From positions 1-19,472 of the forward strand of contig JBLNDG010000127.1 of the NCBI GenBank assembly GCA_050261415.1: 19,472 nucleotides of DNA, given 5' to 3'. Made by a program: the position numbers and the translations under genes. Of this stretch, positions 6,137 through 13,350 are shown in pieces. Within the stretch, counting starts at the first letter, position 1; each line of letters opens with the position of its first letter. This DNA comes from JBLNDG01 sp050261415. GTDB lineage: Bacteria; Bacillota; Clostridia; Lutisporales; Lutisporaceae. Below the pieces are notes generated by a model, which ran no database searches, was not told the origin of the DNA, and saw only the letters and a list, made by a program, of their open reading frames with translations.

Positions 6137-8509
6137 ATGAGAGGTTATACAGAGAGGACGAAAAGATTAAGGCAAGAAAGTGTTTCGGCACAGCCGAAAA
6201 TAAGCTTGGAGAGAGCATTGCTGGAGACAGAATTCTACAAAGAGAATTATGGGAAATACGAGACCCCGGTAATGAGGGCATTGAATTTCAAGAATTACAT
6301 GGAGAAGAGAAAGCTCTATATAGGCAAGGACGAGCTCATAATAGGTGAGAAGAGCGAAGGACCGCAGATAGTTCCAACATATCCGGAGATCTGTGCACAT
6401 ACAGTAGAAGACATGAAGGTCATGAACGAGAGAAAATTTATCAGCTTCAAGTCAACAGATGAAGATATGGAAGTGCAGGAAAAGGAAATACTGCCGTTTT
6501 GGAAGGGCAAATGCACGAGAGACATGTTGCTTGATTCAATGACACAGGAGTGGAAGGACTGCTATGCGGCAGGTATGTTTACTGAATTCATGGAGCAGAG
6601 GGCACCCGGACATACAGTAGCAGACGGAAAGATATATGAAAAAGGATTCATTGACTTCAAGAGAGAAATAGAAGAAGAGATCGACAAGCTCGATTTTCTG
6701 AATGACCCCGAAGCTTATGACAAGAAAGCGGAGCTTGAAGGAATGGCAATATCATGCGATGCGATAATGATATATGGGAAGAGAAACGCTGATTATGCAA
6801 GAGAGCTTGCAGCAAAAGAGACAGACCCTAAGAGAAGAGAAGAGCTTTTGTGGATAGCAGGGAACTGCGACGTAGTACCGGCACATAAGCCGGAAACATT
6901 CGCACAGGCACTACAGATGTATTGGTTTGTACATGTAGGAATAACGACAGAGACAAACACATGGGATTCGTTCTCACCGGGAAGACTTGACCAGTACGTA
7001 TATCCGTTCTACAAAAAAGAAAAAGAAGAAGGAACGATGAACTATGACAAAGCAAGAGAGCTGATGGAGTGCCTGTGGGTAAAATTCAATAATCAGCCGG
7101 CACCGCCAAAAGTAGGAATAACATTAAAAGAGAGTGCAACATATACAGACTTTGCTAACTTAAACACAGGTGGCATCAATCCTTATACAGGAGAAGACGG
7201 AGTCAATGATATATCATATATAATACTTGACACAATGGATGAAATGAGACTGGTACAGCCGAATTCAAATGTACAGATAAGTAATAAGACACCGGACAAA
7301 TTCCTGAAGAGAGCAGTTGAGATAGCAAAGGAAGGCTGGGGACAGCCGGCATTCTACAATACAGAAGAGCTGATACAGGAACTGCTGAATGCAGGAAAGT
7401 CATTGGAAGATGCAAGATTCGGAGGCTGCAGCGGATGTGTTGAGACAGGATGCCACGGAAGAGAGGCATACATACTGACAGGATATCTGAATGTACCGAA
7501 AGTGCTCGAAATAACACTGAATAACGGCTATGATAAGTATACACGCAAAACAATAGGACTGAAGACAGGAGATCCGACAGAATTCAAATCATATGACGAT
7601 CTGAAAGATGCATTCTACAAACAGCTGGAATACCTTATAGATGTAAAAATCAGAGGGAACAATGTAATAGAGAAGATTTTCGCAAAACATATGCCTTCTA
7701 CATTTATGTCGGTACTGACAGACGGATGCAAGGAGAAGGGCAGGGACTACAATGCAGGTGGAGCTAAGTATAACACAAGATATATACAGGTAGTAGGAAT
7801 AGGAACAATAACAGACATGCTGGCATCAATCAAGTACAACATATATGAGCAGAAGAGAATTTCAATGAAAGAGATGCTGGATGCGATAGATGCAAACTTT
7901 GAAGGACATGAGATGACGAAGAATCTGGTGCTCAATCATACACCGAAGTATGGGAACGATGATGACTATGCAGATAACATAATGATTGATGTATTCACAA
8001 ATGTAAGGGACAGAATCAAGGGGAGAAAGGCAGTATGCGGAGGAACATACCATATAGACATGCTGCCGACGACATGCCATGTATATTTCGGCTCAGTAAT
8101 GACAGCATCAGCAAACGGAAGACTTGCCGGGAAGCCGGTAACAGACGGAATATCACCTGAGAAGGGAGCAGATGTAAACGGACCGACAGCGGTAATCAAG
8201 TCATGTGCGAAGATGGACCACACGTCAACAGGAGGAACGCTGCTGAATCAGAAATTTACACCTTCGTCGATATCAGGGCATGAAGGAACAGATAATGTAG
8301 CAGCATTGATAAGATCGTACTTTGAGATGATGGGACATCATATTCAGTTCAATGTGATAGACAGGGAAACGCTGAGAGAAGCACAGAGACATCCTGACGA
8401 ACACAAAGATCTGATTGTGAGAGTAGCAGGATATTCAGATTATTTCAACAATTTGGAGAAATCACTGCAGGATGAGATAATAGATAGAACAGAACAGTCA
8501 TTTAACTAA
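6137..8509 (+). CDS. hypD: Trans-4-hydroxy-L-proline dehydratase-type glycyl radical enzyme (HypD)
   Basis: A cytoplasmic glycyl radical enzyme of 790 residues. HypD removes water from trans-4-hydroxy-L-proline to give pyrroline-5-carboxylate, which ProC reduces to proline. The glycyl loop RVAGYSDYF puts the radical glycine at G765. The thiyl cysteine and base are C434 and E436 in GCVETGC. These numbers equal those of Clostridioides difficile HypD as recalled. Other recalled active-site residues are also present: H in APGHTV (159), D in TWDSF, S, D and F in KESATYTDF, Y450 in LTGY, and T in MLPTTCH. The family-specific stretch INTGGI (here LNTGGI), CGGTYHIDMLPTTCHVYFG and FNPP-free C-terminus fit HypD rather than pyruvate formate-lyase, choline lyase or glycerol dehydratase. 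One oddity: residue 431 is Cys (recalled as Thr in HypD). Related dehydratases acting on other hydroxyproline isomers cannot be excluded. The SD is the G6 run overlapping the activase end. Confidence 0.88.
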   Translation: MRGYTERTKRLRQESVSAQPKISLERALLETEFYKENYGKYETPVMRALNFKNYMEKRKLYIGKDELIIGEKSEGPQIVPTYPEICAHTVEDMKVMNERKFISFKSTDEDMEVQEKEILPFWKGKCTRDMLLDSMTQEWKDCYAAGMFTEFMEQRAPGHTVADGKIYEKGFIDFKREIEEEIDKLDFLNDPEAYDKKAELEGMAISCDAIMIYGKRNADYARELAAKETDPKRREELLWIAGNCDVVPAHKPETFAQALQMYWFVHVGITTETNTWDSFSPGRLDQYVYPFYKKEKEEGTMNYDKARELMECLWVKFNNQPAPPKVGITLKESATYTDFANLNTGGINPYTGEDGVNDISYIILDTMDEMRLVQPNSNVQISNKTPDKFLKRAVEIAKEGWGQPAFYNTEELIQELLNAGKSLEDARFGGCSGCVETGCHGREAYILTGYLNVPKVLEITLNNGYDKYTRKTIGLKTGDPTEFKSYDDLKDAFYKQLEYLIDVKIRGNNVIEKIFAKHMPSTFMSVLTDGCKEKGRDYNAGGAKYNTRYIQVVGIGTITDMLASIKYNIYEQKRISMKEMLDAIDANFEGHEMTKNLVLNHTPKYGNDDDYADNIMIDVFTNVRDRIKGRKAVCGGTYHIDMLPTTCHVYFGSVMTASANGRLAGKPVTDGISPEKGADVNGPTAVIKSCAKMDHTSTGGTLLNQKFTPSSISGHEGTDNVAALIRSYFEMMGHHIQFNVIDRETLREAQRHPDEHKDLIVRVAGYSDYFNNLEKSLQDEIIDRTEQSFN

Positions 8510-8540
8510 AATTATGACATAAGTTCTAAATATATAAGTG

Positions 8541-8588
8541 CCAGGGAAGGCTCCGAAAAAAGGTCACTAAAAGCAGCAACTTTCCTGG
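8541..8588. repeat. Inverted repeat downstream of hypD
   Basis: CCAGGGAAG (8541-8549) and CTTTCCTGG (8580-8588) form a 9-bp stem with one G-U pair around a 30-nt loop, 32 bp after the hypD stop. No T run follows, so it is at best a weak terminator or a 3' stabiliser. No known riboswitch core was recognised in the loop. Confidence 0.4.
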
Positions 8589-8636
8589 TAAAAACTGTAA
8601 CTAATTTTGTGAGTATGGAAGGATAACTTCCTTTCC

Positions 8637-8738
8637 AGACAAGATTCGCCCATATTTTGTTGGTCTATTTTGCCAGAATCGCTCAGTTTTATGTATGAAA
8701 TTGGACGGTTCTGGCAATAATTTTATTAGACAAGATTC
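8637..8738. repeat. Hairpin-forming segment flanked by an 11-bp direct repeat
   Basis: AGACAAGATTC occurs at 8637-8647 and again at 8728-8738. Between the copies lies an inverted repeat, TTGCCAGAATCG (8670-8681) against CGGTTCTGGCAA (8706-8717), 12 bp with one wobble. The arrangement resembles a tiny insertion with a target duplication, but no transposon family was recognised. Confidence 0.45.
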
Positions 8739-9055
8739 TATAAAAAGACTCCTTTCTGGCTTATGTTTGATGTTAGTTCCCTCATAAGCTGCCGCTTGGC
8801 ATCGTTCCGGTAAAACTTAGCTTCACATCCTAGTTGATTCAATACTTCCCAGTAAAAGGATAGCGTCAATTTACTGTAGGGAAAAGAAGAATAGACCACA
8901 TCCTGGAATTGAGGAAATACTATCATCCCGGTCACGCCCTTGACAACACGCATCTCCCATATGGTTTGTCAGACCTGCTGGAAGCTTTCTCTTGACTGAG
9001 TGCCTCTGGAGCTATTCAGGCTGCCATTTTGTCCATTATACCATATGGGTCCCTC
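8738..9055 (-). pseudogene. Unrecognised broken reading frame, possible mobile-element remnant
   Basis: The minus-strand frame is open from 9055 to the stop at 8738 except for one TGA at 8969-8971. The lower part could start at ATG 8953 and give 71 residues (beginning MRVVKGVTGMIVFPQFQDVV, ending SQKGVFL). There is no SD before that ATG. The product has no signal peptide, membrane span or motif I recognise. It sits in the convergent gap between hypD and rlmH among inverted and direct repeats, where decayed insertion sequences often lie. A TATAAT-like box (minus strand, 9034-9039) and the inverted pair CCCATATGGT (8956-8965) / ACCATATGGG (9040-9049) bracket its upper part. It may equally be chance. 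Confidence 0.25.
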
Positions 9056-9123
9056 TTATTGTAAAGGGTTCGCTTCCAATTTGAGTATCATTAGTTTTAA
9101 TTCTGCTTGAGAAAGAATATTTA

Positions 9124-9222
9124 TTATATCTCTTGGATTGCCTTCACAAGCTCAATTAGTTCAGAAGCATTGATATATCTTGATCCTGGGCTGTTTTCGC
9201 CGTTATTTATGATACGGTTCAC
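9124..9222 (-). CDS. Possible 32-residue small protein overlapping the 3' end of rlmH
   Basis: A GTG at 9222 opens a 32-codon frame that overlaps the last 20 bp of rlmH and stops at 9124. Its second half, YINASELIELVKAIQEI, reads like a genuine amphipathic helix rather than random translation, and codon use resembles the neighbours. The SD is weak (an AGG 15 bp upstream and AAGG next to the GTG). It could be a small protein translated by coupling to rlmH, or the surviving C-terminus of a lost gene. No family recognised. Confidence 0.3.
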   Translation of the reverse strand: MNRIINNGENSPGSRYINASELIELVKAIQEI

Positions 9223-9682
9223 CCTTGATAATCCTGAATCCCCGGTATACCTGCTCCAGCAGTATTACTCGCATGAGCTGATGAGGGAAGGTCATTTTTG
9301 AGAAGGAGAGCTGGTAGTCTGCCCGCTTCAGCACTTCATCACTAAGCCCAAGGGAACCGCCAATCACAAAGGCGATATTGCTTGTACCCCGGATGCCCAG
9401 ATTATCAACAAAACCTGCAAAGTCTTCCGAGGATAGCATTTTGCCTTGTATTGCCAGGGCAATTACATAGGTATCGTCTTTGATATACCTAAGTATGCCT
9501 TGTCCCTCCTTCTGCTTTACTAAAAGCTCCTGAGCGGGGCTTAGGTTTTCAGGAGCCTTTTCATCAGGTACTTCTATGATTTCTGTCCTGCAATATTTTG
9601 AAAGCCGTGTAAGGTATTCTTCCACGGCTTCCTTCATATATTTTTCCTTCAGTTTTCCTACCGCTATGATTGCGATGTTCAT
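9203..9682 (-). CDS. rlmH: 23S rRNA (pseudouridine-1915-N3)-methyltransferase RlmH
   Basis: A small SPOUT-fold methyltransferase that methylates pseudouridine 1915 in helix 69 of 23S rRNA on assembled 70S ribosomes, using SAM. Its 159 residues match the family length. Family signatures are MNIAIIAVGKLKEKY at the N-terminus, the SAM-binding knot loop FVIGGSLGL (106-113) and the C-terminal block SKMTFPHQLMRVILLEQ followed by YRGFRIIKGEPYHK, which ends the protein exactly as usual. The ATG overlaps the htrA stop by one base (TAATG), so it is translationally coupled to htrA. rlmH closing the wal/htrA cluster is a common Firmicutes arrangement. Confidence 0.97.
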   Translation of the reverse strand: MNIAIIAVGKLKEKYMKEAVEEYLTRLSKYCRTEIIEVPDEKAPENLSPAQELLVKQKEGQGILRYIKDDTYVIALAIQGKMLSSEDFAGFVDNLGIRGTSNIAFVIGGSLGLSDEVLKRADYQLSFSKMTFPHQLMRVILLEQVYRGFRIIKGEPYHK

Positions 9683-10968
9683 TATCTAAATTCCTCCGGC
9701 ATTTCCACCAGCTTCACGTCAGTTGTATATTCCCTTCCGTTTCTCAGGTACGTTACCTTGACGGTATCGCCGGGATTTCTGCTGAATACTATGTATTTAA
9801 ATTTGACCAGTGTATTTACTTCCGTATTATTTATATGGGTTATAATGTCACCCTTCTTAAGCCCCGAAAGCTTGGCAGGTGTATTAGCCTTAACATCATA
9901 AAGGTATATTCCCCCTTGGATCTGTATATCTGTGGCATAGTAGCCCAACATTTCACTGTCTAGAGGGGTAATACCCATATAAGTGGGTATAAATTTGCCA
10001 TTCTCAATTAGTTTCTTGGTTATAGGCTTAGCCATATTAATAGGTATCGCAAAACCCAGGCCTTCGGCCGATGCCTTTATGGTGTTTATGCCTATTACTT
10101 CTCCCCTGCCGTTGATAAGAGGTCCGCCACTGTTTCCGGGATTTATGGCGGCATCCGTCTGAATAAGGTCTTCCATTACGGAGCCTTCCTCTTCAACCAT
10201 TATGCTCCTGTTGAGCCCTGATACTATACCCTGGGTGACTGTTCTTTCAAACCTCGTACCCAAAGGGTTTCCTATTGCTATTGTAGTTTCACCTACAATA
10301 AGGTTATCAGAGTCGCCCATTTCCGCTACTGCCAGGTTTGCTGCATCAACCTTTACAACTGCCAGATCCAGAAGTGTGTCCTTCCACAGGACATTGCCGG
10401 TCAATTCCCTGCCGTCCTTGAAAAACACAGTAAGTTCCTCCGGATGTTCCCCAACTACATGGGCATTCGTCAATATATAGCCTCTTGGATCTATAATAAC
10501 TCCCGAACCTTCACCTTCGTAAGACTTCTTTCCAAAGAACATATCCCTTTCAATAGTTATGGTGCTTATACGTACAACCGCAGGTGTCACCTTCTGCGCT
10601 ACCGCTGCAGCAACATTCAGATTATCTGAAGGCCTTAGCACTACCTGCTGCCCGAATAACTGATTATTGCCCTGGTACATGGGCGCCAATCTGTTATACA
10701 ATATTGACGGAACTATCGCCGAGACCAGGATACCCCCGATTACTGCTCCCACCAAACCGGTTGCAAGGTATGACAGCCCCGACGGCCTTTTATAATGTAC
10801 CTGTTCATACTTTCTATTATCCGCCGGTTCATTTACGATATCCTCTGCTTTCTGTTCCAAGCTTTCATAGCCCGGTTCCGCCTGCTGGATTTCACCGCTT
10901 TCCTGACTGTCGCCCTCCCGCCTGTCTTCTGTCCCATTATCAAAATTGTCCACAAAATCATCCTCCAT
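9682..10968 (-). CDS. htrA: HtrA/DegP-type membrane-anchored serine protease with PDZ domain
   Basis: A trypsin-like protease of the HtrA family acting outside the membrane on misfolded proteins. With the ATG start used (428 residues) it has an acidic cytoplasmic N-terminus (1-62), one membrane helix (about 66-89), a trypsin-like domain with the triad H170 (TNAHVVGE), D201 (DLAVVKVD) and S280 (GNSGGPL), and a single C-terminal PDZ domain (about 328-420) with YMGITPL and GLKKGDIITHIN. This is the standard HtrA of wal loci (YycK/HtrC type). The start is uncertain: TTG at 10977 and ATG at 10968 are in frame and neither has a clear SD; AGAGGAAA lies about 23 bp above the TTG. It lies 82 bp after walJ and overlaps rlmH by one base. 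Confidence 0.96.
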   Translation of the reverse strand: MEDDFVDNFDNGTEDRREGDSQESGEIQQAEPGYESLEQKAEDIVNEPADNRKYEQVHYKRPSGLSYLATGLVGAVIGGILVSAIVPSILYNRLAPMYQGNNQLFGQQVVLRPSDNLNVAAAVAQKVTPAVVRISTITIERDMFFGKKSYEGEGSGVIIDPRGYILTNAHVVGEHPEELTVFFKDGRELTGNVLWKDTLLDLAVVKVDAANLAVAEMGDSDNLIVGETTIAIGNPLGTRFERTVTQGIVSGLNRSIMVEEEGSVMEDLIQTDAAINPGNSGGPLINGRGEVIGINTIKASAEGLGFAIPINMAKPITKKLIENGKFIPTYMGITPLDSEMLGYYATDIQIQGGIYLYDVKANTPAKLSGLKKGDIITHINNTEVNTLVKFKYIVFSRNPGDTVKVTYLRNGREYTTDVKLVEMPEEFR

Positions 10969-11050
10969 AATAGCCAAACTTTGATATATTAAAATCTTAT
11001 TTCCTCTCTGACATTAATATAACCAATCGTCGGCTACAAATGCATGACAC

Positions 11051-11848
11051 CTATTCTATGGAATAGCATCTGCTGACCCCATTTCTTGGAGCAAGATCTA
11101 TGTTTATGTCAGTGCCTAACTTCACATTTTTCTGTTCCAATATTCCCTTTACTGTTTGATAGGCAAGCTCGGGGAAATTGTTCTCCTTGCTGAGATGCCC
11201 CAGAAGCACTTCGCGTACTCCCGTTTTCAGAAGCTCGTAAACTGCCAATCCTGCTGCTTCATTGGAAAGATGCCCGTGATCGCTTAATATTCTTCTTTTC
11301 AAAAAATACGGATACTTCCCCACTTTAAGCATTTCTATATCATGGTTGGATTCCAGCAAAACCATATCCGAACCGCTTATGTTTTCCCTTACTGTATCAC
11401 TGAAATGCCCCAGATCGGTAGCGATACTGACCTTGTTTTTCCCTGCATAGAAGCAGTATCCGACCGGATCTGCCGCATCATGGGGTATGTTATAGGATTT
11501 GATCCCGATTTCTTCTATTTCAAATTCGTCTTCTGTAGCAAGCACTCTGATGTTCTCCGACTTTACCTCACCGATTGAGTCCGACATGCTGTTCCAGGTT
11601 TTTATATTTGCATAAACCGGTATGTTTAATTTTCTTGAAACTATACCTACGCTTTTTATATGGTCCGAATGCTCATGGGTAACCAGTATGCCCTTTATTA
11701 TACTGGTGCATACTCCTATGTTTTTCAGGTTGTTAAGTATCTCCTTGCCGCTTACGCCGCAGTCAACCAGCACTCCGCTGCTCTCATTCCCCACAAATAT
11801 ACAATTGCCGCTGCTCCCGCTTGATAGTGAGCAAAGTCGTATCCCCAT
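11051..11848 (-). CDS. walJ: MBL-fold metallohydrolase WalJ (YycJ)
   Basis: A cytoplasmic metallo-beta-lactamase-fold protein of 265 residues, the member of the WalRK locus linked to coordination of cell division and DNA replication and reported to have nuclease activity. It opens with the WalJ-typical LCSLSSGSSGNC, carries the metal-binding THEHSDH motif (57-63), and further metal-ligand candidates in ATDLGHFSD, LLESNHD, LSDHGHLSN and LLGHLSKENN. The start is well supported by GGAGGAAG 5 bp before the ATG. It lies 30 bp after murA and continues into htrA with no terminator, so murA-walJ-htrA-rlmH look like one transcript. Confidence 0.95.
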   Translation of the reverse strand: MGIRLCSLSSGSSGNCIFVGNESSGVLVDCGVSGKEILNNLKNIGVCTSIIKGILVTHEHSDHIKSVGIVSRKLNIPVYANIKTWNSMSDSIGEVKSENIRVLATEDEFEIEEIGIKSYNIPHDAADPVGYCFYAGKNKVSIATDLGHFSDTVRENISGSDMVLLESNHDIEMLKVGKYPYFLKRRILSDHGHLSNEAAGLAVYELLKTGVREVLLGHLSKENNFPELAYQTVKGILEQKNVKLGTDINIDLAPRNGVSRCYSIE

Positions 11849-11878
11849 TTCTTCCTCCAGTGCAGATAATTCTATATA

Positions 11879-13138
11879 TTATTTTTCTACCCTTGTAATA
11901 TCTGCGCCCAAATTTCTCATCTTTTCTACGAGGTTTTCATAGCCTCTGTCTATATGCCTCAGGTTGCTTATCTCGGTCTCCCCCTCTGCTGCCAGTCCCG
12001 CTACTACCATTGCCGCTCCTGCTCTCAAATCCGTCGCATATACAGGAGAACCGGAAAGTTTGTGTATCCCTTCAATTATTGCTACTCTTCCCTCTACCTT
12101 TATATTTGCTCCCATCCTCTTCAGCTCATCAACATGCTTGAATCTGCCTTCCCATATGCTTTCAGTTATAATTCCCGTACCTTCGGAAATGGAAAGGAGT
12201 ACACTCATAGGCTGCTGCAAATCAGTCGGAAAACCCGGATATGGGAGTGTTTTTATATTTACGGCTTTAGGCCTTGTTTTCGCATTCACTCTTATGGAAT
12301 CCTCGTATTCCTCTACTTCAATATCCATTTCCCTAAGCTTTGCCGAAACCGACTCCAAATGGGTGGGTATAACATTTTTAATATGTACATCTCCCTGCGT
12401 AGCTGCTGCTGCAATCATGTATGTTCCAGCCTCCATCAGGTCGGGTATTATCATATGCTCGCAGCCCCCCAGATAATCTACTCCCTTTATCCTTATTACG
12501 TCAGTCCCTGCTCCCTTTATGTTCGCTCCCATAGCGTTCAGAAGATTGGCTATGTCGACTATGTACGGTTCCTTCGCAGCGTTCTCTATCGTTGTCACGC
12601 CTTTAGCCCTGCAGGCTGCCAGCATTATGTTTATTGTAGCTCCTACGCTGACTACATCAAGATAAATCGATGCTCCAACCAACTCTGTAGCTCTTGCCTT
12701 GATAATTCCATGCTCAACCTTGATTTTTGCACCCATTGCCTCGAAGCCTTTTATATGCTGGTCAATAGGCCTTATGCCTATATCACACCCCCCTGGAAAA
12801 GGTACTTCCGCCTTTTTGAATTTTCCTAGGAGTGCCCCGATAAAATAATATGAGGCTCTAAGCTTCTTCGCTGTTTCAAAATCTACTTTATGGTTTTTGA
12901 TTGTATTGCTTTCGATTGACATTTCACTCTTGCCGTTCATGCTGACTTTAGCCCCAAGCTGAACCAGAAGATCCTTAAGATTTCTTACATCGTCTATATC
13001 AGGAAGATTTCTCAGCACACATATGGAATCCGACAGTATAGCTGCCGGAATTATTCCTACGGCAGAGTTTTTTGCCCCGCTGATGCAAACTTCGCCATTC
13101 AACTTCTTGTACCCTTTGATAATCAGTTTTTCTTCCAA
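11879..13138 (-). CDS. murA: UDP-N-acetylglucosamine 1-carboxyvinyltransferase MurA
   Basis: Catalyses the first committed step of peptidoglycan synthesis: transfer of enolpyruvate from PEP to UDP-GlcNAc, in the cytoplasm. The 419 residues match the family. The K23-N24 pair in SGAKNSAV, the catalytic cysteine C118 in PGGCDIGIRPIDQHIKG, the aspartate of GFPTDLQQPM and the arginine of DLRAGAAMV are all present. The cysteine is kept, so it is not the Asp variant that gives natural fosfomycin resistance. The start is a TTG at 13138 with AAAGGGG 8 bp upstream; no ATG is near. It begins about 200 bp after the yycI terminator with its own promoter, and is followed closely by walJ. Bacillus wal loci as recalled have no murA between yycI and yycJ. 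Confidence 0.97.
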   Translation of the reverse strand: MEEKLIIKGYKKLNGEVCISGAKNSAVGIIPAAILSDSICVLRNLPDIDDVRNLKDLLVQLGAKVSMNGKSEMSIESNTIKNHKVDFETAKKLRASYYFIGALLGKFKKAEVPFPGGCDIGIRPIDQHIKGFEAMGAKIKVEHGIIKARATELVGASIYLDVVSVGATINIMLAACRAKGVTTIENAAKEPYIVDIANLLNAMGANIKGAGTDVIRIKGVDYLGGCEHMIIPDLMEAGTYMIAAAATQGDVHIKNVIPTHLESVSAKLREMDIEVEEYEDSIRVNAKTRPKAVNIKTLPYPGFPTDLQQPMSVLLSISEGTGIITESIWEGRFKHVDELKRMGANIKVEGRVAIIEGIHKLSGSPVYATDLRAGAAMVVAGLAAEGETEISNLRHIDRGYENLVEKMRNLGADITRVEK

Positions 13139-13246
13139 AGTATAAACCCCTTTTTACGTTATAGTGTTAAAACAATAAACAATAATTTGCTCTTTGTTAA
13201 TGCTAACCCAAAATTGGAAACTTATTCATTTTCCTACTTTTTGTGC

Positions 13247-13290
13247 ATTATACCACATTCAATTATATCATTGTTTTATAAATTTGATAA
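13247..13290 (-). promoter_or_regulatory. Candidate promoter(s) for the murA-walJ-htrA-rlmH unit
   Basis: On the minus strand, TTATCA (13285-13290) and a perfect TATAAT (13262-13267) are 17 bp apart. A second perfect TATAAT lies just downstream (13247-13252) with a poor -35. They sit between the yycI terminator and murA, leaving a leader of about 110-130 nt in which nothing else is clear. Confidence 0.55.
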
Positions 13291-13328
13291 TATAGCAAAA
13301 AAAGGCAACTTCCTTAATTTCAGATAAA

Positions 13329-13350
13329 ATAAAAAGGCTATTTACTAGCC
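13329..13350 (-). terminator. Terminator at the end of yycI
   Basis: On the minus strand GGCTA, loop GTAAA, TAGCC is followed by TTTTTATTTT. The stem includes the yycI stop codon (13338-13340). A short 5-bp stem, but well placed with a good T run. It splits the wal locus into an upstream walRK-yycHI part and a downstream murA part. Confidence 0.65.

Noticed and set aside
7203..8223. Minus-strand open frames opposite hypD
   Set aside because: They arise from strong ATA/ACA/GGA codon use in hypD; the plus-strand product is full length and conserved.
8541..8588. Possible riboswitch or self-cleaving ribozyme after hypD
   Set aside because: Loop sequence was compared by eye with twister, hammerhead, pistol, c-di-GMP, cobalamin, T-box and guanidine motifs; no core matched. 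Kept only as an inverted repeat.
10202..10992. Several overlapping plus-strand open frames opposite htrA
   Set aside because: They are shadows of the intact HtrA coding frame; no SD, no family features, and the minus-strand protein has all catalytic motifs.
12752..12820. MurA variant with altered catalytic cysteine (fosfomycin resistance)
   Set aside because: The motif reads PGGCDIG with the cysteine (C118) intact.
11954..12829. Long plus-strand open frame (291 codons) opposite murA
   Set aside because: Composition is rich in Tyr, Cys and His with no domain pattern; the minus strand encodes a complete MurA, so this is an antisense artefact.
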